Below, in pieces: positions 11,964 through 22,696 of a stretch of 64,000 nt of DNA. Within the stretch, counting starts at the first letter, position 1. Each line of letters opens with the position of its first letter. The notes beneath the pieces are model-generated. The model ran no database searches, was not told where the DNA came from, and saw only the letters and a program-made list of their open reading frames with translations. A program made the position numbers and the translations under genes. Source of the stretch: Ailurus styani (lineage: Eukaryota; Chordata; Mammalia; Carnivora; Ailuridae); NCBI GenBank assembly GCA_002007465.1, contig LNAC01001211.1, positions 225,967 through 289,966 of the forward strand. Direction: 5' to 3'.

Positions 11964-12300
11964 TACAATGTAGTGGCTAAGGTTATGGTTCAAAGTCAGT
12001 TTTCTCCCGGAAATAACTGTGGAGGCTTAAACAAATTATTTAACATCTCTTGGCCTCAGGTTCTTTTTTTTTAAAGATTTTATTTATTTATTTGACACAG
12101 AGAGAGAGATTACAAGTAGGCAGAGAGGCAGGCAGAGAGACAAGGAGAGGAGGAAGCAGGCTCCCTGCTGAGCAGAGAGCCCGATGTGGGCCTCGATCCC
12201 AGGACGCTGAGATCATGACCTGAGCCGAAAGCAGAGGCTTTAACCCACTGAGCCACCCAGGCGCCCTTGGCCTCAGGTTCTTAAGGTCAATAATCCACTC
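11964..12300 (+). repeat. MIR SINE split by a SINEC
   Basis: 'acaatgtagtggctaaggtt' and 'aacaaattatttaacatct' match the MIR head and core. The element continues after the SINEC at 12066-12266 with 'ttaaggtcaataat'. The older MIR was interrupted by the younger carnivore SINE. Confidence 0.65.
12066..12266 (-). mobile_element. SINEC, young, reverse orientation, perfect 16-bp TSD
   Basis: The target duplication TTGGCCTCAGGTTCTT is perfect at 12050-12065 and 12267-12282. Complete head (rc 'gcgcctgggtggctcagtgg') and CT-rich body. The 80-codon minus frame crossing it is SINE sequence, not a gene. Confidence 0.96.
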
Positions 12301-14980
12301 AGAATTGTTGAGCTTTATACCCCCCCGCACAGAAATTATGCATGTAGATGAGTTTATTCTCTACAAATGAGGTCAGAGTAAAAATCAAACATAGATTATT
12401 TTTTTAGTGTTCCATAAATGAAAGAATATTGAAATGTGCTGAAAAATGTGTCATCAGAGTAAGCAAGTTCTTTGGAAGGAGCATTCATGTTATGTCATGT
12501 ATAAATTTAATTAATTTCGCCAAGATGAAAATAGATTCATTATCTTTGCTAGAATTTTGTAACATTTTGTTTCATATATGAAATATAAGTGTGAGTGTGT
12601 CGATATATGTATATACGCTTTCAGGTAGATGGCAGTGGGAGATATTTTGCCTTTTATTTCTTAGTTTATTATAATCCCATGTATTGTTGTATGCTCTTTG
12701 AGACCAGAACTTTTTTTTCCTCCCCCCCCCCCACCAGGCCAGAACAGAGTTGCCTAATGTGTCCATTATCCTTGCTGAGGACCACAGAGTTGTGTCAACA
12801 TCAGGCTCATACCGATTAATAAAGAAAACTGGAAGCATAAATGAGAGGTCTTACCTGTCAGCAGCATTTCCAGAGCTAGAGCTGGTGAGTTCTATCAATT
12901 CTCTATCATCAGTGACAGTGCTTCATAAAACACGGTAGTAGGAGGAAAGAAGTGGGTCATATTATTTTATACTCTGGGCATTTGCAATTTTTAGAGCATC
13001 TTTCTAGAACTAGTGCTAACTGTAGCATTACTTTGAAGCTTCAATTTATGCTGATCTTGTCCAGCCCACCTTAATTTGTTTCAAGTAAGAGGGATCCTTT
13101 GAAAGAATAGCTTGCAAGAGAAAAGGATTAATTATAACAGCAATTCAAAAGCCTTCTACCTTCTAAATCAGTGAATTTCTTTGTCTTGATTATTTTAACA
13201 ATGCTCTCTTCATTTACATAACTTTCTTCTTCCTGCCTTCAGTCCAATTACCTTATTTTCTTGTTTTATGACTCTGCTAATAGGTATATCATTTATAATT
13301 TATGAAACGAGCTCCCCTATTCAATTTTATTTGTTTTTGTATTCATCTCCCTTTTCCTTAAATGCCACTTGTAAATCAGGTATTTTTAATGGAATTGTTG
13401 CTTTCCTGTCAATGTGACACATTCGAATTCTCATTCAATAAAAGCTGAGGCCACTGAGATCTTTGTGTTAGTGCTGCCATTTTTAAAAAATGATTGGATT
13501 TTGACTTGTTTTAAAAGTTGATAGCAGTACTGAATTTGAGGCTATAGTCTTATATTTGTAATTTCATGTTTCTCTTGGGAGGGGTGCGGAGATGGAAAGT
13601 TAATGGCCTGATGAATTTACACTATGTTGGCAAAAGAAAAGATATTCTAATTTCCAAGACCAAACTAGCTGTGTGTGGTGTAGAGAAACCAGCTCCTCAC
13701 TTCACGCTCACAGATCAATCACACTCTAGGCTGCCTGAGACTGATTGAGTTGATAATATAGTAAATGAGTAGCCAGAGTGAGTTCAGTGAACTTTATATG
13801 AAAGGACATAAGAATGCATTTGCTAGAGTGAGTCCATCCCAAGTCATCAGGACAAGAATTGGACCCAGGGATGGATTATGGTAACTATAAAATGTCTTCT
13901 TAGGAGGGACTGTGCATATGTGCCGGGGAATAGAACTCCATGATTAACCACATGGAGTGCCATGCCCATCGGCATTTTCTTTCCTAAAACTCCTGCATTT
14001 AAAGAAATCACTCTGTATTTGATGACTACCCAGAGCAAATACTCAAGAATGTGTTATTCAATAAATATATTTAATTTGCACCGTAACATATTCCAAAGTC
14101 AAAATTACTGGTTTTCTTTCCCATTTTTTAACACTTGGTTCGGCATTATGCACCCTAAGGAAAGTATATCACTGAGCTAAGAAACTGGAGACAAGTGTAA
14201 TAAAAATGTTTTCCTTTTTTTAAATTCTACATTACCAAATAAAACATACATAAATCATATTTTTGCAAAGGAACCTCCCAATTAAACTGATGGTGGGGCA
14301 TAAGAAAATGCAGAATTGTGCTAGAGTCTAGGGGCTAAAAACTGCTAGTCATCTCAATAGCTTTTCTCAAAAAGGTTTTGTGACAAGTACATCTGTAGAT
14401 CAGAATGAAAAAAATAAGGATGATATGGAGTTTAATCATTTATATAGGAATTAAGTAAATCATATACTAACGATTCACTGTAAAAAACTTTTCTTATTCT
14501 AAGTTTTATGAAAAAAACATCTTTCTCTGATCCTTGAGAAAAAAGAATATTGTTAAAACATAGCATTCATTTTTATAAATTTTTTCAAGTAGACAGAAAA
14601 ATATTTTTGTCTTCATAACTGCTTGTAATTCTGCATCAGTTTCTAAATTTAAATAATTCTAAAAATTAATGTCACCTTTTATTTGGGTCTTTCTTTTCCC
14701 ATACTGCTGTAAGTAGGTTGTACCATGGGGTGGGGAAGACAGAAAGGGTTTTTTCTGTAAAGTAAAGGCTCTAATGACAAGGAGATCTAGCTGTTTGCTA
14801 TCAGTTATGCATGAGTCTAGATTGCTCCAAAACTGCTTCTTTCATTTTATTTCCTCCTTCCATAGCATCATGTTAAGCTATAATGAAATAAAAATATATC
14901 TAATAATATATTTATAGTTAGAACAAATAATCTTTCACTATTCCATGTTTAATTTTGAGAAAGTATATGAAATTGTGTCA
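12301..14980. other. Unique DNA, no recognised feature
   Basis: About 2.7 kb with short open frames only (88 codons or fewer) and a C-run at 12722-12732. Opposite-strand frames overlap at 12572-12838, and there are others at 13566-13748 and 13847-14180. None has a recognisable domain, a splice context I would trust, or codon structure distinct from noise. Confidence 0.5.
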
Positions 14981-14993
14981 AGAATATATTTGT

Positions 14994-15187
14994 GGGGCCC
15001 CTGAGTGGCTCTATCGGTTAAGCGTCTGCCTTCGGCTCAGGTCATGATTCCAGGTCCTGGGATCGAGCCCCACATCAAGCTCCCTGTTCGGTGGGAAGCC
15101 TGCTTCTCCCCCTCCCCCTCCTCCTGCTTGTGTTCCCTCTCTCACTGTCTCTCTCTCTCTGTCAAATAAATAAATTAAATCTTTAAA
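14994..15187 (+). mobile_element. SINEC
   Basis: Head 'ggggcccctgagtggctc' through 'gtcaaataaataaattaaat'. It is followed by a TA-rich tail. Short target duplication of about 9 bp (ATATATTTG). Confidence 0.88.
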
Positions 15188-15234
15188 ATATATATATATG
15201 TATATATATATTTGCTTCTCTTCACATAGAAACG

Positions 15235-15640
15235 TGGTTTTGATTTCAACTCCGACACTTGCTGAGTGGCCCTGGCCAATAATTTAAGATCTCTGAGCTT
15301 TAGTTTCTCCATCTGTAAAATGGGTATAATAATACCCATCCTGAATGATTGCCTTGAGGCCTATAGAACATCTACATTTAGCATAATGCCAAATATCAAA
15401 GGATTGCATCACAGGGGTGTCTGGATGGCTCAGTCAGTTAAGCAGCTGCCTTTTGTCAGGTCAAGATCCCAGGGACTTGGGATCGAGCCCTGTATAGGGC
15501 TCCCTGCTCAGTGGGGAGTCTGCTTCTCCCTCTCCCTCTGCCCCCCCCATTCGTTCTGTCTCTTTCTCTCTCTCAAATAAATAAATAAATAAAATCTTAG
15601 AAAAAAGGATTGCATTACAAATGGTACTTTTCATTATTAT
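15235..15640 (+). repeat. MIR SINE split by a SINEC
   Basis: Strong MIR core: 'gctgagtggccctggccaat', 'tttctccatctgtaaaatgg' and 'gtataataatacccatcctg'. The 3' part after the SINEC (15604 onward) continues as 'acaaatggtacttttcatta'. Confidence 0.85.
15414..15603 (+). mobile_element. SINEC inserted in a MIR
   Basis: The target duplication AAAGGATTGCATCACA / AAAGGATTGCATTACA lies at 15398-15413 and 15604-15619 with one mismatch. The head is degraded ('gggtgtctggatggctcag'). Confidence 0.92.
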
Positions 15641-15744
15641 TTGTGGGGGTGTTTTTAAATGAAAACCTTTAACATATTAAAGTCATCAACTATCTGGGCT
15701 ACCTTACCCACCTGAACTTTTATCCACTTCTTAGCAGGCATCAT

Positions 15745-15980
15745 AAGCACGCACACTCTGACTTACATGATTTGGATTCAAATTCTGGTTCTAATACCTA
15801 CGGTTATTATAGTCATTAATAATATAGGTTATTATAATACCTTGAAGAAAACCTTAAGCAGTTTTCTGTTCCACCTGTAAAATGAGAATATCCTAGTTCT
15901 TATCACCTCATTTGATGGTTGTAGTGATTAATGAGATGAAACAAATTAGTAATCAATAAAAGTACTTCCTAAAATACACA
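15745..15980 (+). repeat. MIR SINE
   Basis: MIR motifs in order: 'ggattcaaattctggttcta', 'ttccacctgtaaaatgagaa', 'tgattaatgagatgaaac'. Confidence 0.75.
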
Positions 15981-15984
15981 TCCC

Positions 15985-16110
15985 TGCTAGAATGTGGGTT
16001 GTGGGAGATCAAGTGCCGTATCTGTCTTGTTTACCACTGTATCTCCACCATCTAAATGGTGCCTGGCACATAATGGACCTTCAGTGTATAACAATGTGAT
16101 GAATGAAAAG
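15985..16110 (+). repeat. L2 LINE 3' end
   Basis: Matches the L2 3' terminus: 'tctgtcttgtttaccactgt', 'atggtgcctggcacataatg', then 'gatgaatgaaaag'. Non-coding fossil next to the MIR. Confidence 0.75.
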
Positions 16111-16350
16111 ACAGTGCCACTCATAAAACACAGTCATTATCTGAATTATCTTTCTTCACATGTGTTTTCCTCCAGATCTGTGTGTTCTCTTCACCATCAT
16201 CTTTATGGTCAATTCCCAGCTTTCCGCTCTTGCCTGTGAGGATCTCTTCAACTGAAATGTTGTTCTTTTTTTTTTCTGTTCACCCCAAATTAACCAGTTC
16301 TTTGTGTTCCATATGAAGTAGAGCCTTCTTAAAGAAGACAACCTTATAAA
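16111..16350. other. No recognised feature
   Basis: Unique DNA. Open frames on both strands here are short and featureless. Confidence 0.45.
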
Positions 16351-16363
16351 GTTTCTAATCCCA

Positions 16364-16780
16364 GGGTGCCTGGGTGGCTCAGTCAACTAAGCGTTGGACT
16401 CTTGGTTTCGGCTCAGATCATGATCTTGGGGTTGTGAGATCGAGCCCCCACATTTGACTCCACACTCAGCACAATCAGCTTGTCCCTCTTCCTCTGCTCC
16501 TCCCCTCCAACTCACATTTTCTCTCTCTATCTCTCTGACATAAATAAACAAATTCCTTTTTTTAAAAGATTTTATTTATTTATTTGACAGAGAGAGAGAG
16601 AGAGAGATCACAAGTAGGCAGAGAGGCAGGCAGAGAGAGAGGAAGAAGCAGGATCCCTGCCAAGCAGCGAGCCCGATGTGGGGCTCGACCCTGAGATCAT
16701 GACCTGAGCCGAAGGCAGAGGCTTTAACCCACTGAGCCACCCAGGTGCCCCATAAACAAATTCTTAAAAAAAAAAAAAAA
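16364..16780 (+). mobile_element. SINEC (outer), interrupted in its A-rich tail
   Basis: The body is at 16364-16555 and the poly(A) tail resumes at 16764-16780 after a second SINEC. The outer target duplication, GTTTCTAATCCCA against GCTTTTAATCCCA, lies at 16351-16363 and 16781-16793. Confidence 0.9.
16556..16751 (-). mobile_element. SINEC nested in the tail of another SINEC
   Basis: The target duplication ATAAACAAATTC is perfect at 16544-16555 and 16752-16763, and it lies within the tail of the outer plus-strand SINE. Orientation is opposite to the host element. Confidence 0.95.
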
Positions 16781-16813
16781 GCTTTTAATCCCATTGTTTG
16801 TCTCTTGGATTTT

Positions 16814-17024
16814 TTTTTTTTTTTTTAAAGATTTTTTTATTTATTCATTTGACACAGAGAGAGAGATCACAAGTAGGCAGAGAGGCAGGCAGAGAGAGAG
16901 GAGAGAGGAGGAAGCAGGCTCCCTGCCGAGCAGAGAGCCCGATGTGGGCCTCGATCCCAGGACCCTGGGATCATGACCTGAGCCGAAGGCAGCGGCTTTA
17001 ACCCACTGAGCCACCCAGGCGCCC
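16814..17024 (-). mobile_element. SINEC, young, reverse orientation
   Basis: The target duplication TGTCTCTTGGATTTT lies at 16799-16813 and 17025-17039. It shares the reverse of AAATGAATAAATAAAA and of the CTCTCTCCTCTCTCTCTGCC block with the copies at 48286 and 53657, suggesting one young subfamily. The 130-codon minus frame (16841-17233) is SINE-derived. Confidence 0.95.
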
Positions 17025-17027
17025 TGT

Positions 17028-17077
17028 CTCTTGGATTTTGACCTTTGATTGGCTCTTAGATTTTGACCTTTGATTGT
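17028..17077. repeat. 25-bp tandem duplication
   Basis: Two copies of CTCTT[G/A]GATTTTGACCTTTGATTG[G/T], at 17028-17052 and 17053-17077. The first copy overlaps the right target duplication of the SINE just upstream. Confidence 0.9.
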
Positions 17078-17195
17078 GTTCACTTTAGATTTTGTGTATT
17101 TTATCAGCTTCCTTTGCCTAAACTTAAGACAAAAGTATGTGTGTTGGGAAATTGAGGAAAGGACTGTATCAGCTTTGTACTGATGATTTGGTTCA

Positions 17196-17707
17196 TGTAT
17201 GAGTTTTCTATTGCTGCTGAACCAAATTAACATAAAGCTAGTAGTTTAAACAACATGAAGTATTTATATTACAGTTTGGGAGTTCAGAAATCTGAAATGC
17301 ATCTCACTGGGCTAAAATCAAGAAGTTAATGGGGCTCTGTTCCTTTCTGGAGGCTCTAGGGAAAAAATTAATTTTCTTTCTTTTTCCAGCATTTAGAGAC
17401 TGCCTTCATTCCTTGGTTCCTCACCCCTTCCATCTTCAAACCTAAAAATGACCAGTTGAGTCTTTCTCACATCACTCTGATACAGATTCTTCTGCATCTC
17501 TCCTGAATATTTGAGGATACTTGTGAATACTTTGAGCTCACCCAGATCATCTAGGATAATCTCTGTAACATAAGATTAGCTGATTAGCAATCTTCATTCC
17601 ATCCACTGTCATAATTTTAATGTCTTTTCCATGTAATCTAATGTATTCACAGGTTCTGAGAGTTAGAGCATGGACATTTTTGGTAGATCATCAATCGGCC
17701 TACCGTA
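17196..17707 (-). mobile_element. MaLR (MLT1-like) solo LTR, antisense
   Basis: Reads as the reverse complement of a MaLR LTR: 'ttctattgctgctgaacc', 'agtagtttaaacaacatgaa', 'cagaaatctgaaatgcatc', 'aggctctagggaaaaaatt', 'ggataatctctgtaacat', 'tgtattcacaggttctga'. A 5-bp duplication GTTCA lies at 17191-17195 and 17708-17712. Length of about 512 bp is typical. No internal region is present, so this is a solo LTR, left as a fossil. Confidence 0.82.
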
Positions 17708-17712
17708 GTTCA

Positions 17713-18860
17713 TTATCCTTGAGATTCTTCTTTATGGTCAGCTAGGATTACCTGACTGAAAGCTCAGTTCTGCCACCTCTCTGGTACTCGTTCTTTCATT
17801 AGTTGGTAATAATTTGGGCTTCCAAATTTTAGCATTTTAACAATTCAAAGATCAGACAGTTGACATCTTATCCCGTTTCTTTAACTAGGCCTCACCTGGT
17901 AGCCAAATTTTCACACTGATGTCACTGCTTCAATTCTCCTAGTCCATGTTTATGCCTAATATCTTTAAGACTAACCACTCCCTTGTCCTAACGTTATCCT
18001 CCCTAGCATGAGTCGGTCTTTACTCTGTGAACTGTGCTTAGGACTCCAATTCATGTGACTTCTATGTACGACTGCTTTCAAACCTCTGGTCACCTTGTTC
18101 CAATGTATCTGTCCGGACATGACTAAGATTGTGTGCTTTGATTTTCTGAAGTGAACCACCTGTTTTAGATTAGCATTCTCCTCCATTACTGTGTCCCAAA
18201 TTCTAGCTTCTGGTGACCACAGACATTTTGTATTGTGGTACCTACAACATTCTGATTGGTAAGTCCATCCATACTTAGGTAATTCCTCAGCACCCAAATG
18301 ACTCATTCCTGGTTTGTTTGTTTGTTTGTTGTTGTTTGGTAGAGGGGGGCATCTTTAAAACTCTCACTTTAAACAAAATCTTCCTTTTTTTGTCCATGTG
18401 TATGTCTCTCTCCTCTAGCTTAAAATTGCTTCCTTTGATTCTTCTTTATCAACAAATTTCCACCGCGCTCCCTATCTCCAGGTCTAGGAGTACTGGTAAT
18501 GCAAGAGAGGTACCTGGTGCACAAAATTTGAGGAAGAACTCACTGATGAGGTCATGAAATTGTGGGGTCAGCCTCTTCATGGCCTCTAGAGTAAGTGTCT
18601 CCTTAAATTTTGCATTTAAACTCTTCTCTTGCTACACACTAGTCCAGGCAAATGCTTCACCTTCAAATTTAATAAAAGTAATTATTAAATCTTTACTGTC
18701 TCTACTCACTGCCTCTTTTGTCATTATAAGAGAAGAAGAAGAAAAGCTGCACTGTGCTCCACAAAAGGAGTGATCCCTTAGAGTAGATTTCCAATGGGAG
18801 CATGATCTGTCAACCCTGACCTCTCACTTTAAATGATTATTTTAATGATCATTTTAACTA
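17713..18860. other. Unclassified DNA
   Basis: I recognise no repeat family. A 111-codon minus-strand frame (17971-18306) has no identifiable domain. A (TTTG)n run lies at about 18313-18340. Confidence 0.45.
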
Positions 18861-18862
18861 AC

Positions 18863-19001
18863 CCCAGCTTCTTCCATTGTAAGCTATCACCAAAAACTTC
18901 TCCTGCCACAACCCATCATTCCTGACTTCTCCAGCATGATCATCCAACCCCAACTTCTCCTGCGACTTTTTACTCCCAACTTCTCCTACTATGACCTCCA
19001 C
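18863..19001. repeat. Degenerate ~29-bp tandem array (minisatellite-like)
   Basis: Five units anchored on a (C)CAACTTCTCC-like core start at 18863, 18892, 18921, 18950 and 18975, with lengths 29, 29, 29, 25 and 27. The unit tails diverge strongly. Confidence 0.65.
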
Positions 19002-20400
19002 ATTTTTCTATTAAGACATTTTCTGCATTTCTTTAGGGATGTTCCTTGCAAACACTGAAACTGTATTGTGTTACTTCTTTTTTGTCTTTTGGTTTTTGAA
19101 AATGTTTTTTGGATCCATTTGATATTTCATGGATAGAAGAAGTAAGAGAAAACTATCATCAATTTTAATTCCCCCCGAACTTGGAAAGTAAGGCTAGAAA
19201 GGAGTTCTTTCCATACCTTCCTCCATTTAGGTGACTTCCTCCATACTATGCTACAATAAATCTCCCTCTTAAGGGTCCCTGCTGTACTAGACTTCTACAG
19301 TTCCCTTCATATTTCTGTCACTTTTTATTCTTCCCCTGACATTAATTTGCTGTAATGAAACTCTTCAGGCTTTTATGCTTATAGAATTATTTACACAGGA
19401 CAGAGACCCAATATGCTGCCTGTCTGTGAAATTTTCTCCAGGGTCATGACATCCTAAATTTTACATGAGTTTCTTTTTTTACTGTGATGAAATTAAATAC
19501 TTTTATTTAGGTCAATTGGTAGTGTAAGGATGTAGCCTACTTTTTTTTTCATCTTAGGGTCATTTTAATGACTTTCATCATCATAGAATTATTTTAATTA
19601 TTGACTATTTATATCTAATTTAAATCTTTCAAATTTGCCTTCTTTCAGTTAGGAATCTAAAATTGATTTATTTTTTACTCTAACATTAAATGCTGTAAGT
19701 TAACCCTATAGTAACCCATAAAAATGGTGAGATATCTTTATCAATAAAAGCAAAATTATTTATTACTATATCCCAAACTCTTTTTTTAAAAATTTCCCTT
19801 GTTTGCATGATTTGAATGTCAAGCTTTATGGTCATGAGCTGACATGACGTGATTTCATAGATTCTTAATTTTCTGGTGTCAGTTCTTAAGTAATATTAAA
19901 GCAACATAATTTTCCTAAAAAGATATTGGGAGGGGGGGAAGGCATGCAGCATGCTCTTACTTTAAAATTCCTTCCTTAGGTATTTTTACAGTTGCAAAAA
20001 AGAAAAGGGAAGGAAAAAAAGAAATAACAAAGCTCTTTTTGGGAAAAGAGATCTTGCATATTTAGGGAAGATGCTTCTAAAAATGCTCAGAATAGAGAAA
20101 GTAAACCATATTTGAGAGTTACCTTTTTAAAGTTTTTCTCTTTTTGAGGCTATTTCAAGTGTTTTGGGAGAAAGTCTTAATTAGATATGACTTGATACGA
20201 AATACTTTTCCATCTGTCAGAGTTCAATCAGGGAAACATGGCTACTGAGTATAAAGGGACAGAGTGACTTGGAATAAAATGGGAAAAGCTGGGAAGGTGA
20301 AAATCTGGGTGTTACATTTAAACAATGAGGAAAAAAGGTCACTGGCCCATGCTTCTGAAAAGAACAGATCAGGTGAATGACTCTAAACTTTCAGCAAACT
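19002..20400. other. Unique AT-rich DNA, no recognised feature
   Basis: About 1.4 kb without recognisable repeats or coding signal. Confidence 0.5.
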
Positions 20401-20915
20401 CCAAGGAGCCAAGTACACCCAGGGGTCAAAGCTGGTAACAAAAGTGGAGCTCATGCAGAGGTCTTTGGAACTTGCTTCTGTTAGTACTAGTTGTACACGT
20501 CCTCAGCCAAACCTCTGAGGTGGGCTGGGGGCCCCTGCTGGCCAGCAGAAGGAAGAGATACAGATAGGACACATAAGAAAAGCAGGGAGCCATGGCCCCT
20601 TTGCATTTGTCTGTCATTGCATCTGACTGCGAACACCCTCTGAGAACAATGACTGCAGCTTCATGGGCACCATTCAGCTCTTTCGCAAGTTCCTGGCCAA
20701 CCCTAACCTAGATGCACAAGGGAAACAGGGTCCAGACAACTGTGGTCTAAGAATCTGGTTAAACAGCACCATCTGGCACACTCTTTGCTATCACTCCCTT
20801 GTCCTTGTTGTCTGGAGAATGCTCCCACGGGACAGGAACAGCAGGCACTCCCGAGTTCCCTGGCAGGAGCTGCGGCTTGATTGGAAGGGCACCAGGAGAA
20901 GTTAAACCTGTGATT
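20401..20915. other. GC-richer unclassified block
   Basis: This stretch is visibly richer in G+C than its flanks and holds short open frames on both strands (63-80 codons) with no recognisable domain. It could be an ancient LTR, a decayed pseudogene or a constrained non-coding element; I cannot decide from the sequence alone. Confidence 0.4.
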
Positions 20916-20987
20916 ACTTTTAGAGACAAGTATACATTGAACCCAAATATCTTGAATTTGTACATAATTTCATGATGAGATTTAGTC

Positions 20988-21095
20988 ATTTTTGCCACTT
21001 ACTTTCTGTGTGACATTGAACTCAATGTCTCTGTAAACTCTCTGTATTTTGCTTTTTCTTTTTTAATATGGACTTAATATTATAACCATCTGTCT
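20988..21095 (+). repeat. MIR SINE fragment
   Basis: 'tgccacttactttctgtgtg' followed by 'acattgaactcaatgtctct' matches the MIR core. Confidence 0.6.
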
Positions 21096-22030
21096 CAAGA
21101 TGGGTTCCCTAGGAACAGATATTGAGGTAAGTTTTTGTGTGAAAGTGATTCATTAGGAAGGATTCCTAAGAAAATATGGTAAGGGAGTGAAGGAGGTGGG
21201 GGAGAAAAGGGAAGGATGAGTTATCAGTACAGTACGGAGGAGGGTTTGCTTCGGTTCCACAGGGGCTCTCTGATGACAATGGAGGCCTCACCTCAGAGTT
21301 GGCATGGGGACAGGAAACCAGAGAATGTATACCCTGCACTGTTAGTCACGGGTTAAAGCTGTCCTCAGGGAATGTCCCTGGAGCTTGCCTCTCTCTGTGC
21401 AAAGGCAAAACAGTCTGGCAATGTGAGGGCAGTTCTGTCATGAAGAGATACGGATGTTGGCTGTTGATGGTAATCGCAGAGAAGCCAGCGTGCAAGGAAA
21501 TGGTAAGATTTGAGAAAATATGCTTGGAGTACTTGATATGTGCTACAATACTTGAAAAGATTTTTGCACAGCCTTAATAAAAAAACTATCAATATTTAAA
21601 ATACATAGAAAGTTAGCTAACACAGAGTAAATACCCAAAATGTGTAGCCAGGGATAGTAGTAGCAGTAGAGGCATTTTTGAATGGAGGGCATCCCAAATA
21701 AGCCACCTCATGTAAGATGAGGAAATTATCATGGACAAGACTGGCATTGGCAAAAATAGGAGTGAGGTTGGTAAAGCTTTGTATGCTCACTGAAAATGTA
21801 ATGCTCTGGGGACAAAGCTGATTCTGGCCCTGCAAGTTAACAAAATATGCGGTAAAGCTGTTGTAATTTAAACAGTTTAGTGTTACCATGGGAATTGACA
21901 AATAGATAAATGGAATACAACACACTGAAAAGCAGGCCAGAAAATATTAGCAATAAATCACATGGTAAAGAAGGAGCTTTAAAATGATGAAGAAAGTATA
22001 GTAACCCATAAATGGTGTTGGAATTATTAG
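21096..22030. other. Unclassified DNA
   Basis: The segment 21095-21230 ('gggttccctaggaacagata', 'gtgattcattaggaagg') looks like an interspersed repeat I cannot name. The remainder (92- and 102-codon open frames at 21299-21577 plus strand and 21617-21925 minus strand) shows no protein family signature. Confidence 0.4.
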
Positions 22031-22039
22031 GAATCCATT

Positions 22040-22695
22040 TGTAAGTAAAAATTTTATTTTGATTTTTATCTCACACAATGTATGGAAATAAATCTCAAAT
22101 GCAATTGTTATAAATATATTTAAGCATTAAAACAAAATGTAAGAATCTCATGATAAGATCCTCCAGAATACAACAGAAATCCAGATAACATAAAATTTCA
22201 TGGCAGATTTTACAACTATTTGTTTTTAAACAAAGAACAAAATAATATTCTGGTTTAAAGTATTTGAAGCATACATAACAGAAAAAGGATTAATACCAAA
22301 ATGTATAACAAGTTCTCAGTAAGAAAATGAGAGGAAGTGGGTTAAGCCTCTGCCTTCGGCTCAGGTCATGATCTCAGGGTCCTGGGATCGAGTCCCGCAT
22401 CAGGCTCTCTTCTCAGCAGGGAGCCTGCTTCCCCCTCTCTCTCTGCCTGCTTCTCAGCCTACTTGTGATCTCTCTCTGTCAAATAAATTAATAGATAAAA
22501 TCTTTTAAAAAATTTTAAAAAAAGAAAATGAGAGGAAAATTGGTAGATAAGAAATAAGGGTTTTAATATACGTAAAATTAAAGACAAGGCACTAATAAAA
22601 ATGCAAAACTCAAATTATATTGTAGCAATGAAAAAATCATGATATAATTTTTCTCCCATCAGATGAACAAAATAATAAGAAAGCTTGTGGACAGT
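22040..22695 (+). mobile_element. L1 ORF2 3' fragment, old
   Basis: Degraded L1 text in order: 'aaggattaataccaaaatgt', 'aacaagttctcagtaagaaa' and 'ccatcagatgaacaaaataa'. These follow the ORF2 C-terminal region of old L1s. It is interrupted by the SINEC at 22337-22521. Confidence 0.65.
22337..22521 (+). mobile_element. SINEC, 5'-truncated, perfect 16-bp TSD
   Basis: Starts at GTGGGTTAAGCCTCTGCCTT and lacks the first ~16-20 bases of the head including part of the A box. The target duplication AAGAAAATGAGAGGAA is at 22321-22336 and 22522-22537. A 5' truncation with intact duplication fits incomplete reverse transcription during target-primed insertion. Confidence 0.93.
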
Positions 22696-22696
22696 G

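Noticed and set aside
16841..17233. 130-codon minus frame
   Set aside because: Its C-terminal part is a translated SINE and it has no independent support.
18863..19001. CRISPR-like spaced repeats
   Set aside because: The units are diverged, adjacent and in a mammalian genome; a decayed minisatellite explains them.
19706..22018. Shared word 'tatagtaacccataaa' at two sites 2.3 kb apart
   Set aside because: The match does not extend; it is too short to call a duplication.
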